DNA of 35,539 bases from an uncultured Eubacteriales bacterium (GCA_900317985.1 ONJD01000007.1:1-35539), one strand, 5' to 3'. Positions 1-8,520 are shown, counted from the first letter of the stretch. Translations and numbers: made by a program. Notes: generated by a model not told the origin, from the letters alone.

Positions 1-159
1 GCCGACCTTGTCGAGGACTTCCTTCATCGCAATGCGAGCGGACTCTTCCGCGTTGATCTTGGATTTGATGGTGGTGTCGGCAACGATCTTGCCGGTCTCA
101 TCTAAAATGACTGCTTTCGTGTAGGTGGAACCTACGTCGCATCCGCCATAATACTTCAT
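1..159 (-). CDS. 2-hydroxyacyl-CoA dehydratase activator (BadF/HgdC-type ATPase), N-terminal part only
   Basis: Only the first 53 codons are inside the window; the rest runs off the left edge. The translation begins MKYYGGCDVGSTYTKAVILD, the phosphate-binding strand-turn of the ASKHA fold (DVGST.TKAV) typical of HgdC/HadI/BadF activators. Members are homodimeric proteins with one [4Fe-4S] cluster that use ATP hydrolysis to push a single low-potential electron into the partner dehydratase; that cluster region is not visible here. The gene is last in the visible operon, 26 bp after the large dehydratase subunit, which supports the assignment. The start is the ATG at 157-159, preceded by an AGGAAGGAG-like site. 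The family is clear; the substrate of the complex is not. Confidence 0.88.
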   Translation of the reverse strand, partial: MKYYGGCDVGSTYTKAVILDETGKIVADTTIKSKINAEESARIAMKEVLDKVG

Positions 160-185
160 AATCGTTAGTTACTCCTTCCTGATGC

Positions 186-1736
186 TTACCACATGTTCTC
201 GTCGTCGAGGACTTCGAGAGACGGATCGAGCGGCTCTTCCTGGAGGACCGCGCGCATGTAACGGTTGACGTCGTCACGGATGGACTGACGCGGAACGACA
301 CGCGGATCCATGAGGTCGTGGTTGACCCAGACCAGTTTGATACCGTTGTCACGGGCTCTCTGCTCAAACAGACCATGCATACCGTCGAGGGCCTTGCAGG
401 AGATGTGCTCCCAAAGGATGACCATGTCGGCATTGTAGTAGTCGCAGAAACGCCACAGGTCGTCGAGAAGGACTTCGTAACCGCCGTGGGTACGGTTTCT
501 CATGATCATTTCCTGATAGAGTTTCGCGATGTCGTAGATGGCCTGCTCGGGGTCGTCTTCGGAGACCTCATCGAAGTAGACAAGGCTCAGCATGTCGACG
601 AGCGGCAGGATGCCCCAGCAGTTCTGGAGCCACGGAAGGAAGTCCGTGTAGTACTGAGACTGGACGCCCCAGATGATCGCGCGGTGGCGGTACTCGGGGA
701 CCAGCATCTCTTTCCTGGCGAAGGATTCCTGCGCGTACTTCGTGATGCGACGGTCGGCGTCGAGGAAGTCCTGGATACGGCCGGCGATGGCCATGTAGGT
801 GGTCTCAGCATAGAGGGCGAGGTTCGCGCCGATGACCTGCGGGGTATCGGTCTTGGACATCTCCATCCAGCTGTAACGAAGACGGTTTTCTTCGTTGAAG
901 CGTTTGATGTTTTCGAAGTAGAAATCCCAATCCCATTTTTCACCGGTGTTGTCTTCGATGAATTTGATGGCGTTGCGGATCTCCTGAGCGGCGTATTCCT
1001 GGACGCCGTCTTCCGTATGACGGAGAGGAGCGGCGATCTGGAAGGTCGGGATGCCCTCTTCTTCATAGCGGCGGGCCATGATGCCGTTGCCCATCAGGGA
1101 GCCGTCACAGGTGGTGTTACACTGAACGGCGCAGGCACCGAAGATCGGGATGTCGTCGTCGACCACGACGCCGGCTTCCGCAGCGGGCATCGGGCAGACG
1201 TCGCCGGGCATACCCATTTCCTGGATGACGTCGAGGTAATGGGTGACGCCGTCGCCCTGGAGAAGGACGGAGACGTAAACGGCAGCCGTTTCCCAGGAGA
1301 TGGCTTTGAGGTTCCGGAAACCGCACATGATGGTGAACATCTCGTTCTCGTCGAGGACGACGATGCGTTTGGAGAGTTCCTGATCGTTGCCGCAGTATTT
1401 GTCGGCTTTGAACGCCGTGTTGAGCAGCTTCGCGACGTCTTCCGCGACGAGGTCATACTCTTCGTGGGCGATCTTCAGGTGGTTGCCGCGAAGACCGGCC
1501 GTATGCTTGTCGATCATGTGGGGAACGGCGATGTAGTTCAGCATCCAGCGATAGCGCAGGAAGCCTTTCAGGAAATGCGGGCGGACCAGATAGGTCGCGA
1601 GCATTTTCATGATGCCGAGCCAGCGGGTGTAATCGTAGAACGTGTCCTGGACACCGCGCCATTCACGGCGTTTTCTGGTTTTTCCACCGGGCTTGTAGAG
1701 ATCGCCCAGGCGTTCGGATCCAATTGCTTTTCCCAT
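186..1736 (-). CDS. 2-hydroxyacyl-CoA dehydratase family, large subunit (HgdA-like)
   Basis: The 516-residue protein belongs to the 2-hydroxyacyl-CoA dehydratase/benzoyl-CoA reductase D-component family (HgdA/HgdB, FldBC, BcrBC). These subunits carry [4Fe-4S] or double-cubane clusters and do radical chemistry after one-electron activation. Candidate cluster ligands are C181 (GDVCPMP) and C202, C206, C210 (ACAVQCNTTCDG). It is somewhat longer than A. fermentans HgdA, with a basic N-terminal extension (about residues 1-40). An upstream in-frame ATG would add 19 residues, but it would overlap the preceding gene; I chose MGKAIGS at 1734-1736, which follows GGAGGGA and leaves a 1-bp gap to the upstream stop. 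It pairs with the 395-residue subunit just upstream. The substrate (hydroxyacyl-CoA, aryl-CoA or a small molecule as in double-cubane proteins) cannot be read from sequence. Confidence 0.85.
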   Translation of the reverse strand: MGKAIGSERLGDLYKPGGKTRKRREWRGVQDTFYDYTRWLGIMKMLATYLVRPHFLKGFLRYRWMLNYIAVPHMIDKHTAGLRGNHLKIAHEEYDLVAEDVAKLLNTAFKADKYCGNDQELSKRIVVLDENEMFTIMCGFRNLKAISWETAAVYVSVLLQGDGVTHYLDVIQEMGMPGDVCPMPAAEAGVVVDDDIPIFGACAVQCNTTCDGSLMGNGIMARRYEEEGIPTFQIAAPLRHTEDGVQEYAAQEIRNAIKFIEDNTGEKWDWDFYFENIKRFNEENRLRYSWMEMSKTDTPQVIGANLALYAETTYMAIAGRIQDFLDADRRITKYAQESFARKEMLVPEYRHRAIIWGVQSQYYTDFLPWLQNCWGILPLVDMLSLVYFDEVSEDDPEQAIYDIAKLYQEMIMRNRTHGGYEVLLDDLWRFCDYYNADMVILWEHISCKALDGMHGLFEQRARDNGIKLVWVNHDLMDPRVVPRQSIRDDVNRYMRAVLQEEPLDPSLEVLDDENMW

Positions 1737-1737
1737 A

Positions 1738-2925
1738 TTATTTCCCTCCCTGGATCTTCTTGATCTCGACGCTTTCGACGAAGGCCTGGACACGGGTCCG
1801 AAGCTGTCCGGAGATACCGACGGTATACGGACGGTCGATGGTCAGAACGGGGTAGTTGAATTTCTCTCTGAGGTCGAACGAACCGGTGACGCGTTCATAA
1901 GCCCAGGGGTCGCAGAACTTCATCTGTTCGAAGATGATGCCGTCGGCCTTGTACTCTTTCGCGATCTTCGCGATATAGTCTTTCCGGCTCTGGACTTTTT
2001 TGTAGTTCATCTGACGCGGGCACTGGCTCGACGTCATGTAATGACGGCAGATCTGGGTCAGAACGTCTTCTTCGTCGTTCAGAGGGATCTCCAGTCTTCC
2101 GGGGAGAGAGCCGTAGCAGTAACGGTCCGCGACGACCAGAGCGCCGGACTCTTCGATGAGCTTGATCATATCGATGTCATCGATCTCGGAACCGACGACG
2201 GCGACACGGGCGCGGTACGGCGGTTTTTCGTCGGGCTCACGGGTCTTGAGCTCTTCGAGGGTCTCTTCCAGGATGGGGAGGAGAAGGTCTTTCGGGCAGA
2301 CGTGGCTCGCCATGGTGATGAGGTGGAACTCATACCCGGTGATCCGCGGGTTGTCCTCTTTGCGGTAGTCGCCGATCTCGTTGATGACGCGGCAGACTTT
2401 GTTGTAGTTTTCGACAGCCGTACGAAGCGCGTCGTCGGAGATGTCGATGCCAAAGGTGTCATGGAGCGGCTGCAGGATCTTCTTGCGGCACTCGGAGACA
2501 TACAGGTTCAGACCGTTGTCGTCGTCCTTCATGGGGACTTCCAGGTACTGATAGTAGAAGTTTTCCTTCGGCATGGTATTGAGCAGTTCCATGTTCTCGA
2601 CGCAGCGGTTGATCATGGTGCAGCCGTCGGGAGCGACGAGGGCATCGAGGCACTCGAAACCGCCTTCGATGGCGCGCTCGAGGATGGCTCTCGAGAACTC
2701 GCAGAGGAAACTGGTCATGTAATAGGTCGCCATATCCATGGAACCGGAGCGCGGGGCCCGGAGCCGGATGGTGAACGTGCCCGGAAGGTCCATCAGGACT
2801 TCCGGAGTCTGGAAGCAAATGTTACCGATACATTTGCGGCCGTCTTCCTGCGCCTTGCGAACGAGTTCGTTGTCGACGTCGTCCAGGAGACGTTCCAGGG
2901 TAAACAGATGTTTGAGATCCTTCAT
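1738..2925 (-). CDS. 2-hydroxyacyl-CoA dehydratase family, small subunit (HgdB-like)
   Basis: This 395-residue protein has the length and pattern of the smaller (HgdB-type) subunit of the 2-hydroxyacyl-CoA dehydratase family. Conserved elements are C37 (GNICFQTPE), C75 (SFLCEFSR) and the LDALVAPDGCTMINRC stretch with C102 and C108, which resembles the cluster-binding core of the family. A C-terminal Rossmann-like half contains RVAVVGSEIDD and a further Cys in QMKFCDPWAYE. It should form a heterodimer with the 516-residue subunit encoded 1 bp downstream. GAGGAGG precedes the ATG at 2923-2925. The upstream CooC-like gene is 10 bp away, so all four genes look cotranscribed and translationally coupled. 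Family confidence is high; substrate is unknown. Confidence 0.88.
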   Translation of the reverse strand: MKDLKHLFTLERLLDDVDNELVRKAQEDGRKCIGNICFQTPEVLMDLPGTFTIRLRAPRSGSMDMATYYMTSFLCEFSRAILERAIEGGFECLDALVAPDGCTMINRCVENMELLNTMPKENFYYQYLEVPMKDDDNGLNLYVSECRKKILQPLHDTFGIDISDDALRTAVENYNKVCRVINEIGDYRKEDNPRITGYEFHLITMASHVCPKDLLLPILEETLEELKTREPDEKPPYRARVAVVGSEIDDIDMIKLIEESGALVVADRYCYGSLPGRLEIPLNDEEDVLTQICRHYMTSSQCPRQMNYKKVQSRKDYIAKIAKEYKADGIIFEQMKFCDPWAYERVTGSFDLREKFNYPVLTIDRPYTVGISGQLRTRVQAFVESVEIKKIQGGK

Positions 2926-2935
2926 AAATACCTCC

Positions 2936-3709
2936 TCATAAAATACCTAACTTGGTAAGAGCCTCTTCGGCTCCTTTATGGACCGCGGCATCCCTCGGCA
3001 GTTCGAAAACGCTCCGTCCGCTCATGTCGGAGAGCGCCATCTCTCTGTCGTCCGGGATGACAGCCAGAAGATCCAGCGTGCCGGTGTCCAAAGTATCCTT
3101 CAGTGACATGTCCGGCATCCGGTTGACGATGAGACCGGCTTTGTCGAACATGACGAGATCGCGCGCGACGTCGTGAATGGTCTGCACCACCTGCAGGCCC
3201 TTCTTGCTGGCGTCCGAGACAAGGACCAGGTGGGTCACTTTTTCCATGACACGGCGATTGACCTGCTCGATCCCGGCTTCGCCGTCGATGACGACGTAGT
3301 CGAAATGGTCAGCGATCATGGAAATGACTTCCTTGAGGTAGGCATTTACCTTGCAGTAGCAGCCTGCGCTCTCCGGTCTGCCGATGGCGAGGAAGGAGAT
3401 GTTGTCTCCGATCTCGACCAGCGCGTCGAACATTTGATATTTGGCTTCGCCCAGGAGTTCGACCGCAGCTTTCGTGTTGCCGTCTTCCACCGTGGTGACG
3501 AAGGACTTCCGGATGTCGTCGACCGTCGATGTGACATCGACCCCGAGAGCAGTCGCAAGACCGACAGCGGGGTCCGCATCGATGGCGAGGATCTTCTTAT
3601 CCGGATGATGCTCCGACAACAGTTTTACGGTCAGTGCGGAGAGGGATGTCTTGCCGACACCGCCTTTTCCGACCAGAGCGAGAATGGTCGTCAGATGTTC
3701 ATTACTCAT
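2936..3709 (-). CDS. CooC-like MinD/NifH-family ATPase with CxC metal-site motif
   Basis: A 257-residue SIMIBI-class P-loop ATPase. It has a deviant Walker A (GKGGVGKT, residues 14-21, with the signature Lys15), AIDADP (42-47) and VVIDGEAGIEQ as Walker B/switch II. GRPESAGCYCKVNAYL contains the CxC pair (C117, C119) that in CooC forms the nickel- or zinc-bridged dimer. CooC supplies nickel to carbon monoxide dehydrogenase, but no CODH gene is visible. Instead it is first in an operon with two 2-hydroxyacyl-CoA dehydratase subunits and their activator. It may serve cluster assembly or metal delivery for that enzyme, or serve a CODH encoded elsewhere. The start at 3707-3709 follows GGGAGGTTA. 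CooC-type family is very likely; the partner is inference. Confidence 0.85.
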   Translation of the reverse strand: MSNEHLTTILALVGKGGVGKTSLSALTVKLLSEHHPDKKILAIDADPAVGLATALGVDVTSTVDDIRKSFVTTVEDGNTKAAVELLGEAKYQMFDALVEIGDNISFLAIGRPESAGCYCKVNAYLKEVISMIADHFDYVVIDGEAGIEQVNRRVMEKVTHLVLVSDASKKGLQVVQTIHDVARDLVMFDKAGLIVNRMPDMSLKDTLDTGTLDLLAVIPDDREMALSDMSGRSVFELPRDAAVHKGAEEALTKLGIL

Positions 3710-3896
3710 AGATTAACCTCCCTTACCCAAGACGATGGGTCCGCCCGGAACACGTGCGTGTCTGGTCAAACCATCATATCATTATAAATTTAACATTTTT
3801 TATGGTTTGATTCAATATATTGCGCGGAGATTTTGACAAGGTTTTAGCAAAAATATACAGAAGATCGTTATTTGGTTCTGCGTCCTGTTGGCAAAC

Positions 3897-3931
3897 AAAA
3901 AACAAGACCCTGGATCAGGGTCTTGTTTTTT
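3897..3931 (-). terminator. Rho-independent terminator of tRNA-Leu
   Basis: A perfect 16-bp inverted repeat (AAAAAACAAGACCCTG, 3-nt loop, then its complement) starts directly at the CCA end of the tRNA-Leu gene. Read on the minus strand it is a GC core followed by a T run. Its symmetry means it could also stop plus-strand transcription. Confidence 0.85.
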
Positions 3932-4015
3932 GGTGCACCTAACAGGACTTGAACCTGCACGCCTCGCGGCACCAGATCCTAAATCTGGCGTGTCTGCCAA
4001 TTCCACCATAGGTGC
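3931..4015 (-). tRNA. tRNA-Leu (anticodon UAG)
   Basis: The minus-strand sequence folds as a class II tRNA. The acceptor stem is GCACCTA with TAGGTGC, the discriminator is A, and CCA is encoded. The anticodon loop is TTTAGGA with anticodon TAG (3979-3981), flanked by CCAGA/TCTGG. There is a long variable arm (TGCCGCGAGGCGT) and a T-arm GGTTCAAGTCC. The D-arm contains TGGCAGACACG. The length with CCA is 85 nt. Confidence 0.97.
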
Positions 4016-4036
4016 GTATTCGGTTGAACGGGTATT

Positions 4037-4065
4037 ATTATCCCTTTTTCAGGGGGAAAAGTCAA
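4037..4065 (-). promoter_or_regulatory. Promoter of tRNA-Leu
   Basis: Minus strand: -35 TTGACT (4060-4065), 17-bp spacer, -10 GATAAT (4037-4042). Predicted transcription starts about 15 nt before the mature tRNA 5' end at 4015. Confidence 0.75.
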
Positions 4066-4078
4066 TTGTACGACTTTA

Positions 4079-4107
4079 TGGACTTTGGGCCGGAAACGTG
4101 GTACACT
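4079..4107 (+). promoter_or_regulatory. Likely promoter of the WYL regulator operon
   Basis: TGGACT (4079-4084), 17-bp spacer and TACACT (4102-4107) precede the WYL gene by about 35 bp. It is a moderate match to the sigma-A consensus, and no better one is present between the tRNA promoter and the gene. Confidence 0.5.
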
Positions 4108-4142
4108 GAAACAAATAAAGTATGTAAAAAGGAGAGAGGCCA

Positions 4143-5147
4143 ATGCCGGGACGTGCCGACTCGAAACTCAAAACGCTCTACCTCATGGACATCCTCCGGG
4201 AACAGACCGATGAGGACCATCCCATGTCCGCCGCCGACATCTGCAAAGAGCTCGATGACCGGGGCGTCGGGGCTGAGCGGAAATCCATCTACGCGAACCT
4301 TGAGGTCCTGCGGCAGTACAACCTCGACATCGTCAAAACGTCGACCCCGAAGAAGGGATTCTTCCTCGGAGACCGGGAATTCGAACCGGTGGAACTGCGG
4401 CTCATCGCCGACGCGGTCCAGTCCGCGAGCTTCATCTCCCAGGCAAACAGCCGGAAACTCATCTCGAAGCTCGAGAAGAACCTTTCCATCTACCAGCGCG
4501 AGGACTTCCGCAAACAGGTGTACATCGACCAGCGGAACAAAACGGATAACGACGCCATCTACTACCGGATCAACGAACTGGCCGAGGCCATCGACCGGAA
4601 GTGCCGGGTGAAGGTCACCTATGAGCGCCGCCGTCTCGAGGAGGGCTCCGCCGTCCGCAACGAGATCCGCATCATGACGGTCTCGCCGTACGCGATGATC
4701 TGGCTGAACGACCACTACTACCTCATCTGCAACAACGCAAAGTACGACAACCTCCTGCACCTGCGTATCGAGCGCATCAAGCGGGTCGACATCCTCGAAC
4801 ACGAGCCCGTCCGCCCGGTTTCCGAAGTCTCCGAATACCGCGACAAGTTCGATACCGCGGACTACAGCGCCAAGATCTTCGAGGGCTTCTCGGGGACGGT
4901 CGAGGTCGTGGAACTGCGCTGCGCCCACGAGCTTTACGACACCATCGCCGACCTCTTCGGCAACAAGCTCGCCATCATCGACGCGGACGACGACACGTTC
5001 ACGGTCCGGGTCGAGGCGGCCACCAGCGAAGGCTTCATCGGCTGGGTCCTCAAGTTCGGGACGAAGATGCAGGTCGTGTCTCCGCACCACGTCCGGGAAG
5101 CGGTCCGCGAGACCGCGGAAGCGGTGGCGAAGCAGTACGCTCTGTAA
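4143..5147 (+). CDS. WYL-domain transcriptional regulator
   Basis: A 334-residue protein with an N-terminal winged helix-turn-helix (about residues 8-75; MSAADICKELDDRGVGAERKSIYANLEVLR) of the DeoR/HTH_11 type, then a middle region, then a WYL domain (about 145-235) marked by WLNDHYYLICNN and LRIERIKRV. A C-terminal extension (about 250-334) follows. WYL domains bind nucleic acids or small ligands and often control stress, phage-defence or DNA-damage genes; nothing here defines the target. The ATG follows AAGGAGAGAGGCCA. The gene ends 1 bp before queH, so the two are probably cotranscribed. It could simply control its own operon. Family assignment is firm, ligand unknown. Confidence 0.88.
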   Translation: MPGRADSKLKTLYLMDILREQTDEDHPMSAADICKELDDRGVGAERKSIYANLEVLRQYNLDIVKTSTPKKGFFLGDREFEPVELRLIADAVQSASFISQANSRKLISKLEKNLSIYQREDFRKQVYIDQRNKTDNDAIYYRINELAEAIDRKCRVKVTYERRRLEEGSAVRNEIRIMTVSPYAMIWLNDHYYLICNNAKYDNLLHLRIERIKRVDILEHEPVRPVSEVSEYRDKFDTADYSAKIFEGFSGTVEVVELRCAHELYDTIADLFGNKLAIIDADDDTFTVRVEAATSEGFIGWVLKFGTKMQVVSPHHVREAVRETAEAVAKQYAL

Positions 5148-5148
5148 C

Positions 5149-5856
5149 ATGAAAACGAATTATCAGCTGGAACTCGACGGCATCCTGGAAGAGCTCGAGG
5201 AAACAGGCGAACGCCCGACCCTCCTGCTCCACAGCTGCTGCGGACCCTGCTCCAGCTATGTGCTCGACTATCTGGTTCAGTGGTTCGACATCACGGTCCT
5301 TTACTATAACCCCTGCATCGACCCGGAGGAGGAATACGAACTCCGCAAAGACGTGCAAAAGGGGCTCATCGACCGGATGAACGCCCACGGCCAAAACATC
5401 CGATACCTCGACGAACCATACGACCACCTGTCCTTCCTCGACAAGGTGGCGGGGCACGAAGAGGACCGGGAAGGCGGTGCGCGATGCGCCATCTGCTTTG
5501 ACCAGCGGCTCCGCAAAGCGGCCGAGACGGCAAAGACCGGCGGCTACGACTGGTTTTGTACGACTCTGACCGTGAGCCCGCACAAGAACGCAGAGGTGCT
5601 GAACCGCATCGGACAGGAACTGGCCGCTGACATCGGGGTGCCGTTCCTGCCGTCCGACTTCAAGAAGCGGGACGGCTACAAAAAGTCCATTGAACTTTCC
5701 AGAGAATATTGCCTGTACCGGCAAAACTACTGCGGCTGCGAATTCTCCTCCCGTCCGGAGGAGACGGACGCGGCAACACAGGTCATGACTGCGGTGGTCT
5801 CGAAGTCGATCGCCGAAGGGACCGGACAGGGAAAGGCAGGCTCTTATGAAATCTAA
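5149..5856 (+). CDS. queH: Epoxyqueuosine reductase QueH
   Basis: A 235-residue QueH (formerly DUF208). It catalyses the last step of queuosine synthesis, reducing epoxyqueuosine to queuosine in tRNAs with GUN anticodons, and is the non-homologous replacement for QueG. Visible signatures are the N-terminal HSCCGPCSSY (C30, C31, C34), the YYNPCIDPEEEYELR block, RCAICFDQRL (C113, C116), the TTLTVSPHKN block, and the C-terminal YRQNYCGCEFS. These cysteines hold a [4Fe-4S] cluster and an adjacent iron in the family. It starts 1 bp after the WYL gene and overlaps the next gene by 11 bp (5846-5856), so it is operonic. No other queuosine genes are present, so the cell may salvage precursors or encode them elsewhere. 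Confidence 0.95.
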   Translation: MKTNYQLELDGILEELEETGERPTLLLHSCCGPCSSYVLDYLVQWFDITVLYYNPCIDPEEEYELRKDVQKGLIDRMNAHGQNIRYLDEPYDHLSFLDKVAGHEEDREGGARCAICFDQRLRKAAETAKTGGYDWFCTTLTVSPHKNAEVLNRIGQELAADIGVPFLPSDFKKRDGYKKSIELSREYCLYRQNYCGCEFSSRPEETDAATQVMTAVVSKSIAEGTGQGKAGSYEI

Positions 5857-7225
5857 AACCAGAGCGGATGAATTCCGCAAGATGATCATGTTCACCCTCT
5901 CCATCCTGATCCTGCTGTCACTGACGGTGGCATTCGGATACACCTGGGTGAACCACATCAATGTCGGCATCATCTGGGCATTCTTCCGGAGGGGCAACTA
6001 CCTCATCTTCACGCTGTACTTCGTGCTGCAGTATGTGCTGTCGCGTGTCTACGGCGCATTGAAGATCGACCTCTACCGGGTCAGTGACATCGTCTACTCC
6101 CAGGGCATCACGACCCTGCTGGTCGACGCCATCATGTATGCCATCATGAGCCTTGTCGCCCGTAAGATGGTGGCCGTGGCACCGGTCCTCATCCTGTTCC
6201 TCGTGCAGATGGGCATCATCCTCATCTGGGCGTACCTCGCCGCCATCGTCTACCGCAAACTGTACCCGCCGTACCACCTCGTCATCGTCTACAGTTACCA
6301 CTCGGCGACGAGCCTTGTGCGCAAGATGTCCGCGAGAGACGACCGGTTCATCATCTGTGAGGCGGTCAACATCGACCAGGGGTACGATTACATCAAGGAG
6401 CGCATCATGGCCTATGACGGCGCCATCATCTGCGACATCCCGGGATCCCTGCGCAACGACATCCTGAAGTACTGCTACGACAACGGCAAACGCACCTATG
6501 TGACGCCGAAAGTCTCCGACATCATCATCCGCTCCGGCGAGAACCTTCACGTGTTCGACACGCCGCTGCTGCTCTGCCGCAACACCGGCCTCACGTTCGA
6601 GCAGAAGGTCCTGAAGCGGATCGTCGACATCCTCCTGAGCCTCATCGCCCTCGTCCTCACGAGCCCGTTCATGCTGATCACGGCCATTGCCATCAAGGCC
6701 TACGACAAGGGCCCGGTCTTCTATAAGCAGGCCCGTGTCACGAAGGACGGTAAAGTATTCGACATCATCAAATTCCGTTCGATGATCCCGAACGCTGAGG
6801 CTGACGGGAAGTCCCGTCCCGCCGTCTCCGACGACGAGCGCATCACGCCGATCGGCAAGGTCATCCGCGCCATCCGGTTCGACGAGATGCCGCAGATCTT
6901 CAACATCCTGAAGGGCGATATGTCCATCGTCGGCCCCCGTCCCGAGCGGGTCGAACACGTGGAAAAGTACACGAAGGAGATGCCCGAATTCGCGTACCGC
7001 CTCAAAGTCAAGGCGGGCCTCACGGGTTATGCCCAGGTCTACGGCAAGTACAATACGACGTCCTACGACAAGCTGAAACTCGACCTCTTCTACATCGAGA
7101 ACTACAGCCTCCGGACGGACATCCGCCTCATCTTCATGACCGTGAAGGTCCTCTTCATGAAAGAGAGCACCGAAGGGTTCGACAAGGCGGACGACAACAG
7201 CGCGAGCGGCGCGCCGCAGAGCTGA
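5846..7225 (+). CDS. Polyprenyl-phosphate sugar-1-phosphate transferase (WbaP/PglC-type)
   Basis: A 459-residue membrane protein that should load the first sugar phosphate onto undecaprenyl phosphate to start a surface glycan. Four hydrophobic segments lie in the first ~135 residues. A cytosolic Rossmann-like region (about 145-240; HLVIVYSYHSATSLVRKM) follows. Then comes the membrane re-entrant helix and catalytic domain (about 255-440) with FYKQARVTKDGKVFDIIKF, FDEMPQIFNILKGDMSIVGP and RPERVEHVEKY, all classic for bacterial sugar transferases (PF02397). Its 5' end overlaps queH by 11 bp, which suggests coupled translation although the functions look unrelated. It stands apart from the glycan genes at 22-26 kb and 28-33 kb but may feed one of them. 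Sugar specificity cannot be told. Confidence 0.9.
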   Translation: MKSKTRADEFRKMIMFTLSILILLSLTVAFGYTWVNHINVGIIWAFFRRGNYLIFTLYFVLQYVLSRVYGALKIDLYRVSDIVYSQGITTLLVDAIMYAIMSLVARKMVAVAPVLILFLVQMGIILIWAYLAAIVYRKLYPPYHLVIVYSYHSATSLVRKMSARDDRFIICEAVNIDQGYDYIKERIMAYDGAIICDIPGSLRNDILKYCYDNGKRTYVTPKVSDIIIRSGENLHVFDTPLLLCRNTGLTFEQKVLKRIVDILLSLIALVLTSPFMLITAIAIKAYDKGPVFYKQARVTKDGKVFDIIKFRSMIPNAEADGKSRPAVSDDERITPIGKVIRAIRFDEMPQIFNILKGDMSIVGPRPERVEHVEKYTKEMPEFAYRLKVKAGLTGYAQVYGKYNTTSYDKLKLDLFYIENYSLRTDIRLIFMTVKVLFMKESTEGFDKADDNSASGAPQS

Positions 7226-7238
7226 CGAAACAAAAAAG

Positions 7239-7268
7239 AAGACCTCCTGAACATTCAGGAGGTCTTTT
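7239..7268. terminator. Bidirectional terminator between the sugar transferase and ackA
   Basis: A 13-bp perfect inverted repeat (AAGACCTCCTGAA and its complement) has A-rich sequence on the left and TTTT on the right. It lies between two convergent genes and can serve both strands. Confidence 0.85.
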
Positions 7269-7282
7269 CCTATTCGGGTGGT

Positions 7283-8473
7283 TTACAGTGCTTCGACGAT
7301 CTCTTTGGTGTCTCTGGCGATCATCAGTTCCTCGTTGGTGGGGAGCATGAAGATGGCTGCCGTCGAACCTTCGGCGTCGAGGCGGACTTCCTTGCCGCGG
7401 ATGCCGTCGTTCTTCTCGTAGTCCATCTTGATGCCGAGGCATTCGAGTTCTTTGCAGATGCCTTCGCGGACATTGCAGCCGTTCTCGCCGATGCCGGCGG
7501 TGAAGACCAGCGCGTCGAGGCCCTGGAGGGCGACGATGTAGGAGGCGATGATCTTCGGCACTTCATAGTAGAAGATGTCGAGAGCGAGCTGTGCGCGTTC
7601 ATTGCCGTCCGCGGCCGCCTCTTCGACGTCACGCATGTCGGAGGAGACGCCGGAAATGCCGAGGAAACCGGACTTCTTGTTCATGATGTTGTCGGTCTCT
7701 GCCGGGGTCAGGCCTTCCTTCTGCATCAGGAACGTGACGGCGGAGGGGTCGATGGCGCCCGTGCGGGTGCCCATGATGAAGCCGTCGAGCGGGGTCAGAC
7801 CCATGGAGGTGTCGATGACCTTGCCGTCTTTGACCGCGGTGATGGAAGAACCGTTGCCGAGGTGGCAGATGATGACCTTCTTATACTCCGGATGCAGTTC
7901 GGCCAGGCGCTTGCTCACGTAGCGGTGAGAGGTGCCGTGCGCGCCGTACTTCCGGATGGCGTGTTTCTCATAATACTCGTAGGGCAGGGGGTACATGTAA
8001 GCCTTCGGGGGCATGGTGCTGTGGAACGCGTTGTCGAAGACGACGACCTGCGGGACGTCTTTTCCGAAAACGTCTTCCGCGGCGTTGATGCCCTGGATGT
8101 GCGCCGGGTTGTGGAGCGGGGCCAGGTCGCTGAGCATGTCGATGTCCGCCTTGACCTGCTCGTTGACGAGGCAGCTCTCCTTGTAGAGCGCGCCGCCCTG
8201 AACGACCCGGTGACCGATGGCCGCGATCTCTTCGAGGGAGTCGATGACCTTGAGGTCGCCCTCGGTGAGGATCTTTTTGACCTCATAGAACGCCGTGGTG
8301 TGGTCGGGCATGGAAACGTCGAATTTGACCTTCTGTCCCTTTGCCTTCGCGGTGATCTTGCCGTCGAGGCCGACACGCTCGCAAAGACCGGAGGCGATGG
8401 TCGATTCATCGTTCATGTCGATGAGCTGATACTTGAGCGACGAGGAGCCGCAATTGATAACGAGGATTTTCAT
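7283..8473 (-). CDS. ackA: Acetate kinase
   Basis: A 396-residue acetate kinase that interconverts acetyl phosphate plus ADP with acetate plus ATP, normally the last ATP-yielding step of fermentation. All family blocks are visible: N-terminal MKILVINCGSSSLKYQLID, GHRVVQGG, FDNAFHSTMP, YGAHGTSHRYVSKR (catalytic His), HLGNGSSITAV, MGLTPLDGFIMGTRTG, and the C-terminal FTAGIGENG. Length is standard. The ATG at 8471-8473 follows GGAAGGAGAAC. No phosphotransacetylase gene is next to it in this window. It is divergent from tmcAL, which consumes acetate and ATP to acetylate tRNA; the pairing recurs in Firmicutes, though any regulatory link is inference. Confidence 0.98.
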   Translation of the reverse strand: MKILVINCGSSSLKYQLIDMNDESTIASGLCERVGLDGKITAKAKGQKVKFDVSMPDHTTAFYEVKKILTEGDLKVIDSLEEIAAIGHRVVQGGALYKESCLVNEQVKADIDMLSDLAPLHNPAHIQGINAAEDVFGKDVPQVVVFDNAFHSTMPPKAYMYPLPYEYYEKHAIRKYGAHGTSHRYVSKRLAELHPEYKKVIICHLGNGSSITAVKDGKVIDTSMGLTPLDGFIMGTRTGAIDPSAVTFLMQKEGLTPAETDNIMNKKSGFLGISGVSSDMRDVEEAAADGNERAQLALDIFYYEVPKIIASYIVALQGLDALVFTAGIGENGCNVREGICKELECLGIKMDYEKNDGIRGKEVRLDAEGSTAAIFMLPTNEELMIARDTKEIVEAL

Positions 8474-8520
8474 AGAGTTCTCCTTCCGAATCCTTTACTT
8501 GTAGTCAATTATAAAATAAA

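Noticed and set aside
318..1763. Long plus-strand open frame (481 codons) opposite the large dehydratase subunit
   Set aside because: It is a mirror of a clear family gene in GC-rich DNA, lacks a ribosome site, and its Val/Asp/Gly-rich translation resembles no protein.
3751..3762. ACACGTGCGTGT inverted motif upstream of the CooC-like gene
   Set aside because: Short, imperfect around the centre, and no clear promoter alignment; recorded only as a possible operator.
3812..4109. Small open frames across tRNA-Leu
   Set aside because: They read through the tRNA and its terminator on either strand; not genes.
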